Origin: Clostridia bacterium
Lineage (GTDB): Bacteria > Bacillota_A > Clostridia > Christensenellales > Aristaeellaceae
DNA: 11,346 bases
Reading direction: 5' to 3'
NCBI GenBank assembly: GCA_017464225.1
Contig: JAFUDW010000079.1
Location: 1-11,346, forward strand
Below the pieces are notes generated by a model. The model searched no databases, had not been told where the DNA came from, and was given only the letters and a program-made list of their open reading frames with translations. Shown piece by piece: positions 1-6,108 of the stretch (positions are counted from its first letter, which is position 1; each line of letters begins with the position of its first letter). The position numbers were made by a program, and so were the translations under genes.

Positions 1-57
1 CAAGCGCTGCGGGCCCCTCGGGAAGGTTTTCAGGGCGCTCGAAGCCCCCAGGCCCCG

Positions 58-191
58 CCAGTTGCGGATGTAAGTTGGCGTCGTAAATAGACAACTTCCC
101 GCAGTTGATTGAAAAGGGGTTGTCGCAAAGAGCGCACCGGAAATACGCGATCAACAAAAATAACCCAGACTCGAGCAAGCTCGGTCTGGGT
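58..191 (+). repeat. Composite structured intergenic element, copy A
   Basis: This non-coding stretch shares ordered motifs with 5601-5730 (copy B) and more loosely with 11034-11250 (copy C). In order it holds CCAGTTGCGG (58-67), a hairpin AAGTTG/CAACTT (72-77 with 92-97), CTTCCCGCAG (95-104), TGATTGAA (106-113), CGCAAAGAG (124-132), GAAATACGC (140-148) and a CAAG-loop hairpin (163-191). TGCGG (63-67) can pair with CCGCA (99-103) and so enclose the inner hairpin. Copy B keeps the same motifs at nearly the same spacing. Bases 1-57 hold a GC-rich stretch with a short GGGC/GCCC hairpin, possibly the worn front part of the element. No reading frame here looks like a gene. That it acts as RNA is inference. 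Confidence 0.6.
149..191 (-). terminator. Terminator of the amidase-helicase-GNAT operon (CAAG-loop hairpin H1)
   Basis: The stem pairs 163-170 with 184-191 and 172-175 with 180-183. T171 is bulged and the loop is CAAG (176-179). Read on the minus strand, the hairpin is followed by the U-rich run TTATTTTTGTTG (rest of 149-163), as in a factor-independent terminator. It lies about 180 bases past the stop of the last leftward gene. The plus-strand side has only a weak T run. The same hairpin design recurs at 5702, 6025 and 11211. Confidence 0.65.
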
Positions 192-245
192 ATTTCTGTA
201 TGATCGCTATGACGCTGACGCGCCATTGACGTCGGCAAGCCGCCG

Positions 246-321
246 TCATTTCCGGAGCGGGTAACGTATTATATTTTTCAACATAAAGCCCCAGTCTGAG
301 GTAGGCGCGCGAAGCGGGCCG
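246..321 (+). repeat. Conserved intergenic block, left copy (inverted relative to 11271-11346)
   Basis: This block aligns without gaps over 76 bases to the reverse complement of 11271-11346. The first 24 bases match at 22 positions (TCATTTCCGG, GCGGGTAAC) and the last 29 match at 27 (AGTCTGAGGTAGGC, AGCGGGCCG). The middle 23 bases are essentially unrelated. It lies between the terminator hairpin and the end of the GNAT gene at 374. Its function is unknown, and no reading frame is shared between the copies. Bases 322-373 hold GC-rich sequence with nothing I can name. Confidence 0.65.
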
Positions 322-373
322 GCAGGCCCCGGATCGCGGAGTCCTCGAACGGAATCCCCTTTGCCAATACCTG

Positions 374-838
374 CTACAATTTCATCACATAAACCTGGCA
401 GGGGTTTGCTTCATCCCAGAGATCGGGGAAAACCTCAAATTCCTTGAATCCCAGCGCTCGGTAGAAGCGGTTTGTGGCATCGTAATCCTCATAAAAACCT
501 ATCTGTACGGTTTTGACCTGCATGAATTCGTAGCCCTGTTGGCGGGCGCGCTCCTTTGCGGCTTCAAACAGCTTCCGTCCAAGGCCCTGGCGGTGATAGG
601 GGAGAAGAACGCCCATGACGGCCAGCTCAACGGTTTGCTTTCCGGTTTCCTTGAGGTATAGGAAGCCCACTGGAGATTCAGCGTCAAAGGCCGCGAAAAA
701 AGGCTTTCCGGCGCTCTGGGCAATGTATTCCTCCCGGGATTCGGGAACGCCGAACCAATCGGGCAGAGCTTCCAGCACTTGCCTTGCGATCGCTCTTTTT
801 TCATCGTTTCGGGTGATTTCCCTGATATTGTTATCCAT
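374..838 (-). CDS. GNAT family N-acetyltransferase (last gene of operon)
   Basis: A single-domain GCN5-related acetyltransferase of about 154 residues, likely cytosolic, moving an acetyl group from acetyl-CoA to an unidentified amine. The acetyl-CoA binding motif A is clear as RQGLGRKLF, about residues 83-91, after a beta strand ending VLLPYH. The C-terminal part has the usual aromatic FYRALGF strand-helix. Two ATG codons are adjacent (839-841 and 836-838). The second is preferred because AAGGTG lies 5 bases before it and only 2 before the first. The gene begins just after the stop of the next GNAT gene (848-850), so the two are probably translated together. The substrate cannot be told. The pairing LPDWFG near residue 27 with a late PCQVYVMKL resembles an uncharacterised GNAT subgroup. 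Confidence 0.88.
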   Translation of the reverse strand: MDNNIREITRNDEKRAIARQVLEALPDWFGVPESREEYIAQSAGKPFFAAFDAESPVGFLYLKETGKQTVELAVMGVLLPYHRQGLGRKLFEAAKERARQQGYEFMQVKTVQIGFYEDYDATNRFYRALGFKEFEVFPDLWDEANPCQVYVMKL

Positions 839-847
839 CATTACACC

Positions 848-1297
848 TTACAGCTTGTATTGCATGAAATTCCCGTTCTTTTTGAACCCAAAATCGGTAT
901 AGAGCAGCACGCCCATATCCGACGCCGTGATCTGCACCGCGCCGCAGCCATAAGCTCGGGCGTCCTTCACTACCCGCCGCAGCAGCTCCTTTGCAATGCC
1001 CTGCCGCCTGTATTCAGGCAGGGTATACATGCTGGACAGCAGGCCGATCCTGCCGCTGGGACAGCCGAAATAGGGCGGCTTTTCCACAAAGGACATGCCG
1101 CTGGTGGCTACGATTTCACCCTCGTCCAGCGCCAGCCAGGAAACGAAGCTGCCGTCAGCCATGTGCCGGCTGTAATAATCGCGCAGCGCCGGAACGAGAT
1201 CGATCTCTTCCCGCGCGCCTTCCTCCCGAAGCTGGGATATCCGCATCCGGATGAAAACGTCCAGATCGTTTGCTTCAAGCCTTCGATAGGCGATCAT
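848..1297 (-). CDS. GNAT family N-acetyltransferase
   Basis: A 149-residue single-domain acetyltransferase. Motif A is YRRQGIAKELL, about residues 96-106, following SSMYTLPE. The end, LYTDFGFKKNGNFMQYKL, is the usual last strands of the fold. The start is secure: the minus strand shows AAGGAGG 8-9 bases before the ATG at 1295-1297. It lies 62 bases after the helicase gene and overlaps the ribosome binding region of the following GNAT gene, so it is part of the same operon. Similarity to the neighbour is limited to the general fold, so a recent duplication is not obvious. The substrate is unknown; antibiotic, amino-acid or protein N-terminal acetylation are all possible. Confidence 0.88.
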   Translation of the reverse strand: MIAYRRLEANDLDVFIRMRISQLREEGAREEIDLVPALRDYYSRHMADGSFVSWLALDEGEIVATSGMSFVEKPPYFGCPSGRIGLLSSMYTLPEYRRQGIAKELLRRVVKDARAYGCGAVQITASDMGVLLYTDFGFKKNGNFMQYKL

Positions 1298-1359
1298 GCC
1301 TGCAGTCCTCCTTAAAAAAAACGAGCCTTTGCGCCAACGCGCTTCAGCCCGCCATGCAT

Positions 1360-2541
1360 TTATACGCTTTCAAAGAACGGTTCGCCGTTCAAACGGCGCA
1401 GCACGCCCATATCGTCAAATTCCAGCTTCTCCGGTTTGTCTCCCTGCAGATAGCGCAATATTTCATCCATGCGCACGCTTTCCTGAAAGCTCATCAGCGT
1501 GAAGGCCACGCCATGGCGCTTTGCCCGGCCTGTTCGGCCAATGCGATGGGTGTAATATTCGTTTTCTGTGGGCAGATCGTAATTGATGACGGCTTCCACG
1601 TCAAATACGTCGATACCGCGGGCTGCCACATCGGTGCATACCAGGATGGGGAATTTCCCTTTCTTGAAGGCTTCCATGGTTTTGTTGCGCTTGCCCTGGG
1701 GGATATCGCCATGGATACAGTCGGCGTCATACCCTTTCTTTTGCAGGATGGCGCAAAGGCGATCGGTCATGGACTTGGTATTGGTAAAGATCATCACCCG
1801 GTTATATTCATCGCTGTCCAGCAGGTATTCCAGCCGCTCTTCCTTGTTGTGGCGGTCGGCTTCGATGATGTACTGGGTGATCTTGGGCTTGTTTTCATCC
1901 ACGGCTTCGATGGTGATCTCCACCGGGTTATACTGGTATTTCCAGCTGATGGTCATGACGTCCTGGTTGGTGGTGGCACTGAACATCACCAGCTGCCTGT
2001 CGCCGGGGGTGGACTCAATGATTTTGGTTACATCCTTTACAAAGCCCATTTTCAGCATTTCGTCGGCCTCGTCCAGCACCATGGTATGCACGCCGTCCAG
2101 CCGGGCCAGGCCGCGGCTCATCATATCCAGCATGCGCCCGGGCGTGGCCACCAGGATCTGAGGCTTGCGCTTGAGCGCCATGATCTGCTTTTTGATGGGC
2201 TGGCCGCCGTATAGCGTGGCGATGCGCGCGCCCTTGATGAACCGGGCCAGCTGGGTCAATTCTTCTGCGATCTGCAGCGCCAGCTCCCGGGTGGGAGCCA
2301 GCACCAATTCCTGTATATAATCCTCCTTGAGCTGCAGGTATTCCAGCATGGGAATGCCAAAGGCGCAGGTTTTTCCCGTGCCGGTGGGGGCGATGGCGAT
2401 CACGTCGCTGCCCTCCATCATGACGGGGATGGTTTTGGCCTGTACCGGGGTAGCCTCGGTAAAGCCCATTTTTTCCACAGCCCGCAATACTTCCTTGGAG
2501 ATATCCAGGCTGTCAAAGCGTATTTTTTCAGTTTCTGACAC
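1360..2541 (-). CDS. DEAD-box ATP-dependent RNA helicase, core-only
   Basis: A 393-residue RNA helicase with all superfamily 2 DEAD-box motifs in order: Q motif with F9 and Q34, motif I APTGTGKT (51-58), PTREL (83-87), TPGR (133-136), DEAD (157-160), SAT (188-190), IFTNTK (251-256), ARGID (307-311) and HRIGRTGR (332-339). It unwinds short RNA duplexes using ATP in the cytosol, typically in ribosome assembly, mRNA decay or cold adaptation. It stops soon after the second RecA domain, without the basic tail of CshA or the RNA-binding domain of DbpA. It therefore resembles a trimmed CshA/RhlE type and may need a partner for RNA specificity. The start is GTG (2539-2541) with AAAGGA about 10 bases before it. 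It follows the amidase stop by 23 bases, so the two are co-transcribed. Confidence 0.95.
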   Translation of the reverse strand: MSETEKIRFDSLDISKEVLRAVEKMGFTEATPVQAKTIPVMMEGSDVIAIAPTGTGKTCAFGIPMLEYLQLKEDYIQELVLAPTRELALQIAEELTQLARFIKGARIATLYGGQPIKKQIMALKRKPQILVATPGRMLDMMSRGLARLDGVHTMVLDEADEMLKMGFVKDVTKIIESTPGDRQLVMFSATTNQDVMTISWKYQYNPVEITIEAVDENKPKITQYIIEADRHNKEERLEYLLDSDEYNRVMIFTNTKSMTDRLCAILQKKGYDADCIHGDIPQGKRNKTMEAFKKGKFPILVCTDVAARGIDVFDVEAVINYDLPTENEYYTHRIGRTGRAKRHGVAFTLMSFQESVRMDEILRYLQGDKPEKLEFDDMGVLRRLNGEPFFESV

Positions 2542-2564
2542 GGAAATATAGTCCTTTTCTCGTT

Positions 2565-3878
2565 TTAGTCGATCAGCCCGCGCGACTGGGCCATCCGGAT
2601 GATCCCCCGCACCATGCCCTCCGCCAGGCGATCCTGATATTGGGGACAGGAGAGCAGCAGATCCTCTTCGCTGTTGGTCATGTAGCCCATTTCGATCAGG
2701 AAGGAGGGCATCAGCGACCAGTTGTTGCCAACATAGCTGTCGTTCAGCGTGCAGCCGCCCTTGTGCATGCCGGTGGCATCCTGCATGGCCGCCAGCATGG
2801 TTTCACCCAGGGCCCGGTAGCTGTCGGTATCGGCCACCATCTGCGCGTAGGAGGAGGACAGCGGGCAGTAAACCTCAATGCCCTGTACGGCTTCGCTGCC
2901 GCTGCGGGAATTGCAGTGCAGCCGCAGCACAAAATCAGCGTTCACGCTGTTGGGGATATCGGCCCTGTCCAGCATGCCCACAAAGGTATCCTGGATTTCC
3001 CGGGTCATACATACGCCGGCGCCCAGCTCCATCAGCGCGTTGCGCAGCCGCATGCCGACTTCCAGCACCACCTGGGATTCCATGCGGTGGGTCACCGTGC
3101 CTTTGGCCATGCCCACCGTGGTGGTTTTGGTCGTGCTGAAATTGGGCCCGGCCAGCACCGTTTCCACCTGGGTCGAGCGCTGATGACCGGGATCGATGCA
3201 GATCACCAGCCCTTTGAGCTGATCGGACTTGAGCGTGGTAGGCGCGGCGGGCGCCTGATAGGGCATCAGCAGGCTTTCCTCCAGCAGCGTGGCGCTGTTT
3301 ACGCTCTCCACGGTGATCGTTACAGCGTCGTCAGGGTAGGTATAGGGCATGGATACGGTGCCCATAAAGGTTTCGTTGGCATCGGCGGTCAGGGTGATCT
3401 TATGCGATTCCTGAGCGCTCTTGCAGCGCAGGATCACGGCGTCGCGCCCCGGAGCGTGGAAGCTGTAATGCACGCCCTCCTCCGAGAGCCAGATGGCGGC
3501 GTCCTTGGGACGGCTGGTCAGGGCGTTGGCCGAAAGCTCCTGTACGGCGGGCAGCGCTTCGGCCTCCGGCAAATCCAGGCGGGTCTGCAGCAGCAGGCGC
3601 TGGCTCAGCGTATACACGTTCAGCCCCATGCGCGCGGCGGCCGCGGCGCCGGGCAGATCGCATACGCCTTCAAAGTGGCCGTCTTCGGAATACAGCGTCA
3701 TTTCGCCAAGATCATTGGCCGTATCATAGGTCACGTACACAAAGCTGTAATCCGGCATATCAAAGGAAAAGCGTACCTGGTGCGGCAGGAGCTCGGTATA
3801 AATCACGGTTTCCTCGGCCCAAGCCGCCAGGGGGCAGCAGAGCACCAGGCAGATAAGCAAGCAGGCGATCTTTTTCAC
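2565..3878 (-). CDS. Secreted N-acetylmuramoyl-L-alanine amidase (Amidase_3)
   Basis: A 437-residue zinc enzyme that cuts the bond between muramic acid and L-alanine in peptidoglycan. Residues 1-21 form a signal peptide (MKK, then a leucine/cysteine-rich core, cleavage after AWA), so it acts outside the membrane. Residues 22 to about 215 contain beta-rich sequence I cannot assign. The catalytic domain runs from about 223 to the end. Zinc ligands are H232 (in IDPGHQ), E267 (in RMESQVV) and H321 (in LRLHCNS). The catalytic glutamate is E396 (in FLIEMGYMTN). The start is GTG at 3876-3878, with GGAG 7 bases before it. It is the first gene of the leftward operon. No SPOR, SH3 or LysM wall-binding module is visible, so the N-terminal half may do the targeting. 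Confidence 0.93.
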   Translation of the reverse strand: MKKIACLLICLVLCCPLAAWAEETVIYTELLPHQVRFSFDMPDYSFVYVTYDTANDLGEMTLYSEDGHFEGVCDLPGAAAAARMGLNVYTLSQRLLLQTRLDLPEAEALPAVQELSANALTSRPKDAAIWLSEEGVHYSFHAPGRDAVILRCKSAQESHKITLTADANETFMGTVSMPYTYPDDAVTITVESVNSATLLEESLLMPYQAPAAPTTLKSDQLKGLVICIDPGHQRSTQVETVLAGPNFSTTKTTTVGMAKGTVTHRMESQVVLEVGMRLRNALMELGAGVCMTREIQDTFVGMLDRADIPNSVNADFVLRLHCNSRSGSEAVQGIEVYCPLSSSYAQMVADTDSYRALGETMLAAMQDATGMHKGGCTLNDSYVGNNWSLMPSFLIEMGYMTNSEEDLLLSCPQYQDRLAEGMVRGIIRMAQSRGLID

Positions 3879-3922
3879 AGGCGCACTCCATTCCAGATTC
3901 GTATTCGGACATGCCGTTCTTC

Positions 3923-3952
3923 ATTATACTGTGCGCAGGCAAAGGCTGTCAA
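3923..3952 (-). promoter_or_regulatory. Perfect sigma-A promoter of the amidase operon
   Basis: On the minus strand TTGACA (3947-3952) is followed after 18 bases by TATAAT (3923-3928), both perfect matches to the housekeeping consensus. Transcription would begin near 3915, leaving a leader of about 35-40 bases before the GTG start. It is the only good leftward promoter I find ahead of the four-gene group. Confidence 0.85.
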
Positions 3953-4037
3953 GGGCTGACCCGAGATACGGCGCGCCATACGATCAAAATCAAAAATGAA
4001 ATGACAAAATCTGGCGTTTTCCTTACCGGATATTCCC

Positions 4038-4066
4038 TTGTTTTTACATGGAGGCTGTGATATACT
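4038..4066 (+). promoter_or_regulatory. Promoter of the uracil permease gene
   Basis: TTGTTT (4038-4043) and TATACT (4061-4066) are 17 bases apart, and TG at 4058-4059 gives an extended -10 element. The -35 is weak, so the extended -10 probably matters. The start point would be near 4073, about 17 bases ahead of the PyrR-binding hairpin. Confidence 0.65.
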
Positions 4067-4089
4067 GCTTGCGACAACCGAATGCGTGT

Positions 4090-4182
4090 CCTTTAACCGG
4101 GTCCAGAGAGGCCGGGAAGGCTGCGAAAGTATGTGCTGTGTGCGTATACCGCCTTGCCCTGCCACGGGTAAGGCGTTTTTTT
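4090..4182 (+). promoter_or_regulatory. PyrR-dependent attenuator leader
   Basis: The leader has the three parts of a pyrimidine attenuator. The binding hairpin at 4090-4120 pairs CCTT (4090-4093) with AAGG (4117-4120) and CCGG with CCGG, and carries the loop GTCCAGAGAGG (4101-4111), the known PyrR recognition core. A terminator follows: 4150-4159 pairs with 4166-4175 (one G-U pair), then seven Ts (4176-4182). The segment GGGAAGGC (4114-4121) can also pair with GCCTTGCCC (4151-4159) as an antiterminator, which excludes both other hairpins. In the known mechanism UMP- or UTP-bound PyrR holds the first hairpin, so transcription stops when pyrimidines are plentiful. A pyrR gene is not in this window. 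Confidence 0.88.
4150..4182 (+). terminator. Attenuator terminator before uraA
   Basis: A ten-pair stem CGCCTTGCCC (4150-4159) with GGGTAAGGCG (4166-4175), a six-base loop and seven Ts. It lies 47 bases ahead of the permease start and is the off state of the PyrR leader. Confidence 0.88.
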
Positions 4183-4229
4183 CACGCTGAGGCGCGCAGG
4201 GTTGAACAAAAGTCAGGAGGCGTCTTCTC

Positions 4230-5555
4230 ATGAAGCTCACCTACGATGTCAACCAGAATCCCCCGCTGCGGAAAAACCTTGTCTATGCTTTCCAGCAGCT
4301 GCTTGCCATCATGGCCGCCACGCTGCTGGTGCCCATCCTGGTGGACGGCAGCGGCACTTACATGAGCCAGCCTGCCGCGCTGTGCGGCGCGGGCTTCGGC
4401 ACGCTGTTCTACATTTACATCGCCACCCGTAAAAAGAGCCCGGTGTTCCTGGGCAGCTCCTTCGCCTTCATCAGCCCGCTGGCGGGCGCAGTGGCCTTCG
4501 GCTTCCTGGGCATCTTCCTGGGCGCCGTGTTCGCGGGCCTGGTGTATGTGATCATTGCTCTGATCATCAAAAAGACAGGCTCGGCCTGGGTCAACAAGCT
4601 GCTGCCCCCCGTGGTCATCGGCCCCACCGTGGCGCTGATCGGTCTTTCGCTGTGCGGCAGCGCCGTCAATAACCTGAACAATACCGCCGCCGGCAATTAC
4701 AACCTGATCGCGATCCTGGTGGGCGTCATCGCCTTCTGCATCACCGTATTTGCCTCCACCAAGGGGAGCCAGGGCATGAAGCTGATCCCCTTTGTGATCG
4801 GTATCCTGGGCGCTTATGTCATCGCCCTGATCCTCACCCTGATCGGCCGCAGCGCCAATATCGAAGCCCTGCAGCTGGTGAACCTTTCCGCCTTTGACAA
4901 TATGCAGCTGTTCAAGGTGCCCCGCTTCACCTTCCTGGGCATGTTCGGCGCTTACAGCGACGCCACCAACAAGATCGGCTCCTTTGCCGACGTGGTGAGC
5001 ATCTTCGTGCTGTTCGCTCCCGTGGCCTTCGTTACCCTGGCCGAGCATATCGCCGATCATAAAAACCTGTCCAGCATCATCGAGCGCGACCTGATCACCG
5101 ATCCCGGCCTGGACCGCACCCTGATCGGCGACGGCGTTGGCTCCATCGTGGGTTCCTTCTTCGGCGGCTGCCCCAATACCACTTACGGCGAGTCCGTGGG
5201 CTGCGTGGCCATCACCGGCAACGCCAGCATCTCCACCATCGCCATCGCTGCTGTATACTGCATCGTGCTCAGCTTCTTTGATCCCTTTGTATGCTTTGTC
5301 AACTCCATCCCCAGCTGCATCGTGGGCGGTGTCTGCATTGCCCTATACGGCTTCATCGCTGTATCCGGCCTCAAAATGCTGCAGCCTGTGGACCTGAACG
5401 ACAACCGCAACCTGTTCGTGGTGGCTGCCATCCTGGTGCCCGGCATCGGCGGCCTGACGCTGAACTTCGGCGCCGTGACCATCAGCTCCATCGCCACCGG
5501 CCTGATCCTGGGTATCATCATCAACGTGATCTTCAACAAGCGCGAGGCTAAATAA
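4230..5555 (+). CDS. uraA: Uracil:proton symporter (NCS2 / UraA-PyrP family)
   Basis: A 441-residue polytopic membrane protein that imports uracil for the pyrimidine salvage pathway, with a length typical of UraA and PyrP. Hydrophobic segments cover nearly the whole protein, as expected for the 14-helix NCS2 fold. Two signature regions are clear. AEHIADH (271-277) has E272, equivalent to the substrate-binding glutamate, with Asp four residues on as in Bacillota PyrP rather than His as in E. coli UraA. CPNTTYGES (314-322) has E321. AGGAGG (4215-4220) is 9 bases before the ATG. The PyrR attenuator directly upstream supports a pyrimidine rather than a xanthine or uric acid substrate. The gene is monocistronic here: it is followed by repeat element B and a convergent gene. 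Confidence 0.93.
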   Translation: MKLTYDVNQNPPLRKNLVYAFQQLLAIMAATLLVPILVDGSGTYMSQPAALCGAGFGTLFYIYIATRKKSPVFLGSSFAFISPLAGAVAFGFLGIFLGAVFAGLVYVIIALIIKKTGSAWVNKLLPPVVIGPTVALIGLSLCGSAVNNLNNTAAGNYNLIAILVGVIAFCITVFASTKGSQGMKLIPFVIGILGAYVIALILTLIGRSANIEALQLVNLSAFDNMQLFKVPRFTFLGMFGAYSDATNKIGSFADVVSIFVLFAPVAFVTLAEHIADHKNLSSIIERDLITDPGLDRTLIGDGVGSIVGSFFGGCPNTTYGESVGCVAITGNASISTIAIAAVYCIVLSFFDPFVCFVNSIPSCIVGGVCIALYGFIAVSGLKMLQPVDLNDNRNLFVVAAILVPGIGGLTLNFGAVTISSIATGLILGIIINVIFNKREAK

Positions 5556-5556
5556 A

Positions 5557-5730
5557 GGGAAGAGGGGGAACGTTAAGGGGCGCTGCCCTTTAAAACCCTG
5601 CCAGTTGCGGACGTTGCTTGGATGCTCTTTCCAGCAGCTTCCCGCAGGTGATTGAATACGGCTTGGCGCAAAGAGAGAAATACGCCGCAATATAAAAACG
5701 ACTGGATTCGAGCAAGCTCGATCCAGCCGT
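5557..5730 (+). repeat. Composite structured intergenic element, copy B
   Basis: It begins directly after the uraA stop. A G-rich lead is followed by a hairpin (5573-5593, TTAAG-GGGC with loop GCT), then CCAGTTGCGG (5601-5610), a weak inner hairpin (5616-5638), CTTCCCGCAG (5638-5647), TGATTGAA (5649-5656), CGCAAAGAG (5667-5675), GAAATACGC (5677-5685) and a CAAG-loop hairpin (5698-5730). TGCGG (5606-5610) can pair with CCGCA (5642-5646), as in copy A. The first hairpin has only a short T run, so it is a poor terminator for uraA by itself. No gene is visible. Confidence 0.62.
5698..5730 (-). terminator. CAAG-loop hairpin H2, left copy of 33-bp direct repeat
   Basis: CTGGAT (5702-5707) pairs with ATCCAG (5721-5726), T5708 is bulged, CGAG pairs with CTCG, and the loop is CAAG. 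On the minus strand the hairpin is followed by GTTTTTATA, so it can end leftward transcription coming from the CotH gene. The same 33 bases recur exactly at 6021-6053. Confidence 0.55.
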
Positions 5731-5734
5731 CTGC

Positions 5735-5830
5735 GCATCGACAAAGTCGATGCTTCCGTGAAAAGTGAAGGATCACTTTTCACGGGAAGCAAATTTTACT
5801 GTGATGCTTTGCATCACGGCCGTAAAATTT
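5735..5830. repeat. Chain of three near-perfect hairpins
   Basis: Three palindromes abut each other. First, 5735-5742 pairs with 5746-5753 around AAA. Second, 5752-5768 pairs with 5773-5790 around AGGA, with one bulged G. Third, AAATTTTAC (5791-5799) pairs with GTAAAATTT (5822-5830), enclosing GTGATGC/GCATCAC around TTT. Two loops of three bases and long perfect stems suggest selection for structure or a repeat-generating process. No T run follows them on the plus strand. Confidence 0.75.
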
Positions 5831-5887
5831 GAGCGGAATGAAAAATTCCTCCGGCCGTAAAATTTGAGCGGAATGAAAAATTCCTCC
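5818..5887 (+). repeat. Two exact tandem copies of a 35-bp unit
   Basis: Bases 5818-5852 are repeated exactly at 5853-5887. Each unit starts GGCCGTAAAATTT and contains a small GGAAT/ATTCC hairpin. The unit starts inside the third hairpin of the chain. Perfect identity points to a recent duplication. There is no spacer, so this is not a CRISPR. Confidence 0.9.
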
Positions 5888-5888
5888 C

Positions 5889-5938
5889 GGTCGGCAAGCG
5901 GACCTCCGGAATTTTTCTCCTCGCGGCGTACACGCCGC
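5889..5938. repeat. Further small hairpins in the array
   Basis: GGTC (5889-5892) pairs with GACC (5901-5904) around another CAAG loop with a G-G mismatch, and GCGGCG (5923-5928) pairs with CGCCGC (5933-5938) around TACA. Bases 5939-6020 show no clear structure or gene. Confidence 0.55.
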
Positions 5939-6020
5939 CGCTGCGGATTGCATTTTCCATGTTCCAATCTTGCAGACATTTACTGGCTTTATTTCAAAAT
6001 GACACTTTGCAGATAGTCTG

Positions 6021-6056
6021 ACGACTGGATTCGAGCAAGCTCGATCCAGCCGTTTT
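6021..6056 (+). terminator. CAAG-loop hairpin H4, right copy of 33-bp direct repeat
   Basis: Bases 6021-6053 repeat 5698-5730 exactly: CTGGAT/ATCCAG stem, bulged T6031, CGAG/CTCG, CAAG loop. Here TTTTGTT follows on the plus strand, so it can stop rightward read-through from uraA before it enters the convergent CotH gene. It lies 53 bases from the end of that gene. Confidence 0.55.
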
Positions 6057-6108
6057 GTTCATGCGGCTATTTCCGCCCGAACCAAACTCTCCCGGCGGCA
6101 AACCGTAT

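Noticed and set aside
1298..1359. Possible terminator between helicase and GNAT genes because of a run of eight Ts on the minus strand
   Set aside because: No good stem ends at the T run, which instead directly precedes the AAGGAGG ribosome binding site.
1270..2214. Plus-strand open frame opposite the helicase
   Set aside because: Low-complexity His/Gly/Val composition with no domain; the minus strand holds every DEAD-box motif.
2640..3959. Long open frame on the plus strand, 439 codons, opposite the amidase
   Set aside because: It mirrors the amidase gene. Its His/Gly/Gln-rich product has no recognisable motif, and the opposite strand has zinc-site motifs, a signal peptide and a promoter.
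4182..5060. Minus-strand open frame opposite uraA
   Set aside because: Product is His/Gly/Asp/Gln-rich, typical of an antisense frame in GC-rich DNA; it also runs through the attenuator terminator.
5818..5887. Possible CRISPR repeats
   Set aside because: Two 35-bp units in direct contact, no spacers, and no cas genes nearby.
5773..5979. 68-codon minus-strand frame in the hairpin array
   Set aside because: It is made of the tandem repeat and palindromes, so its peptide repeats and palindromes are by-products; no ribosome binding site.
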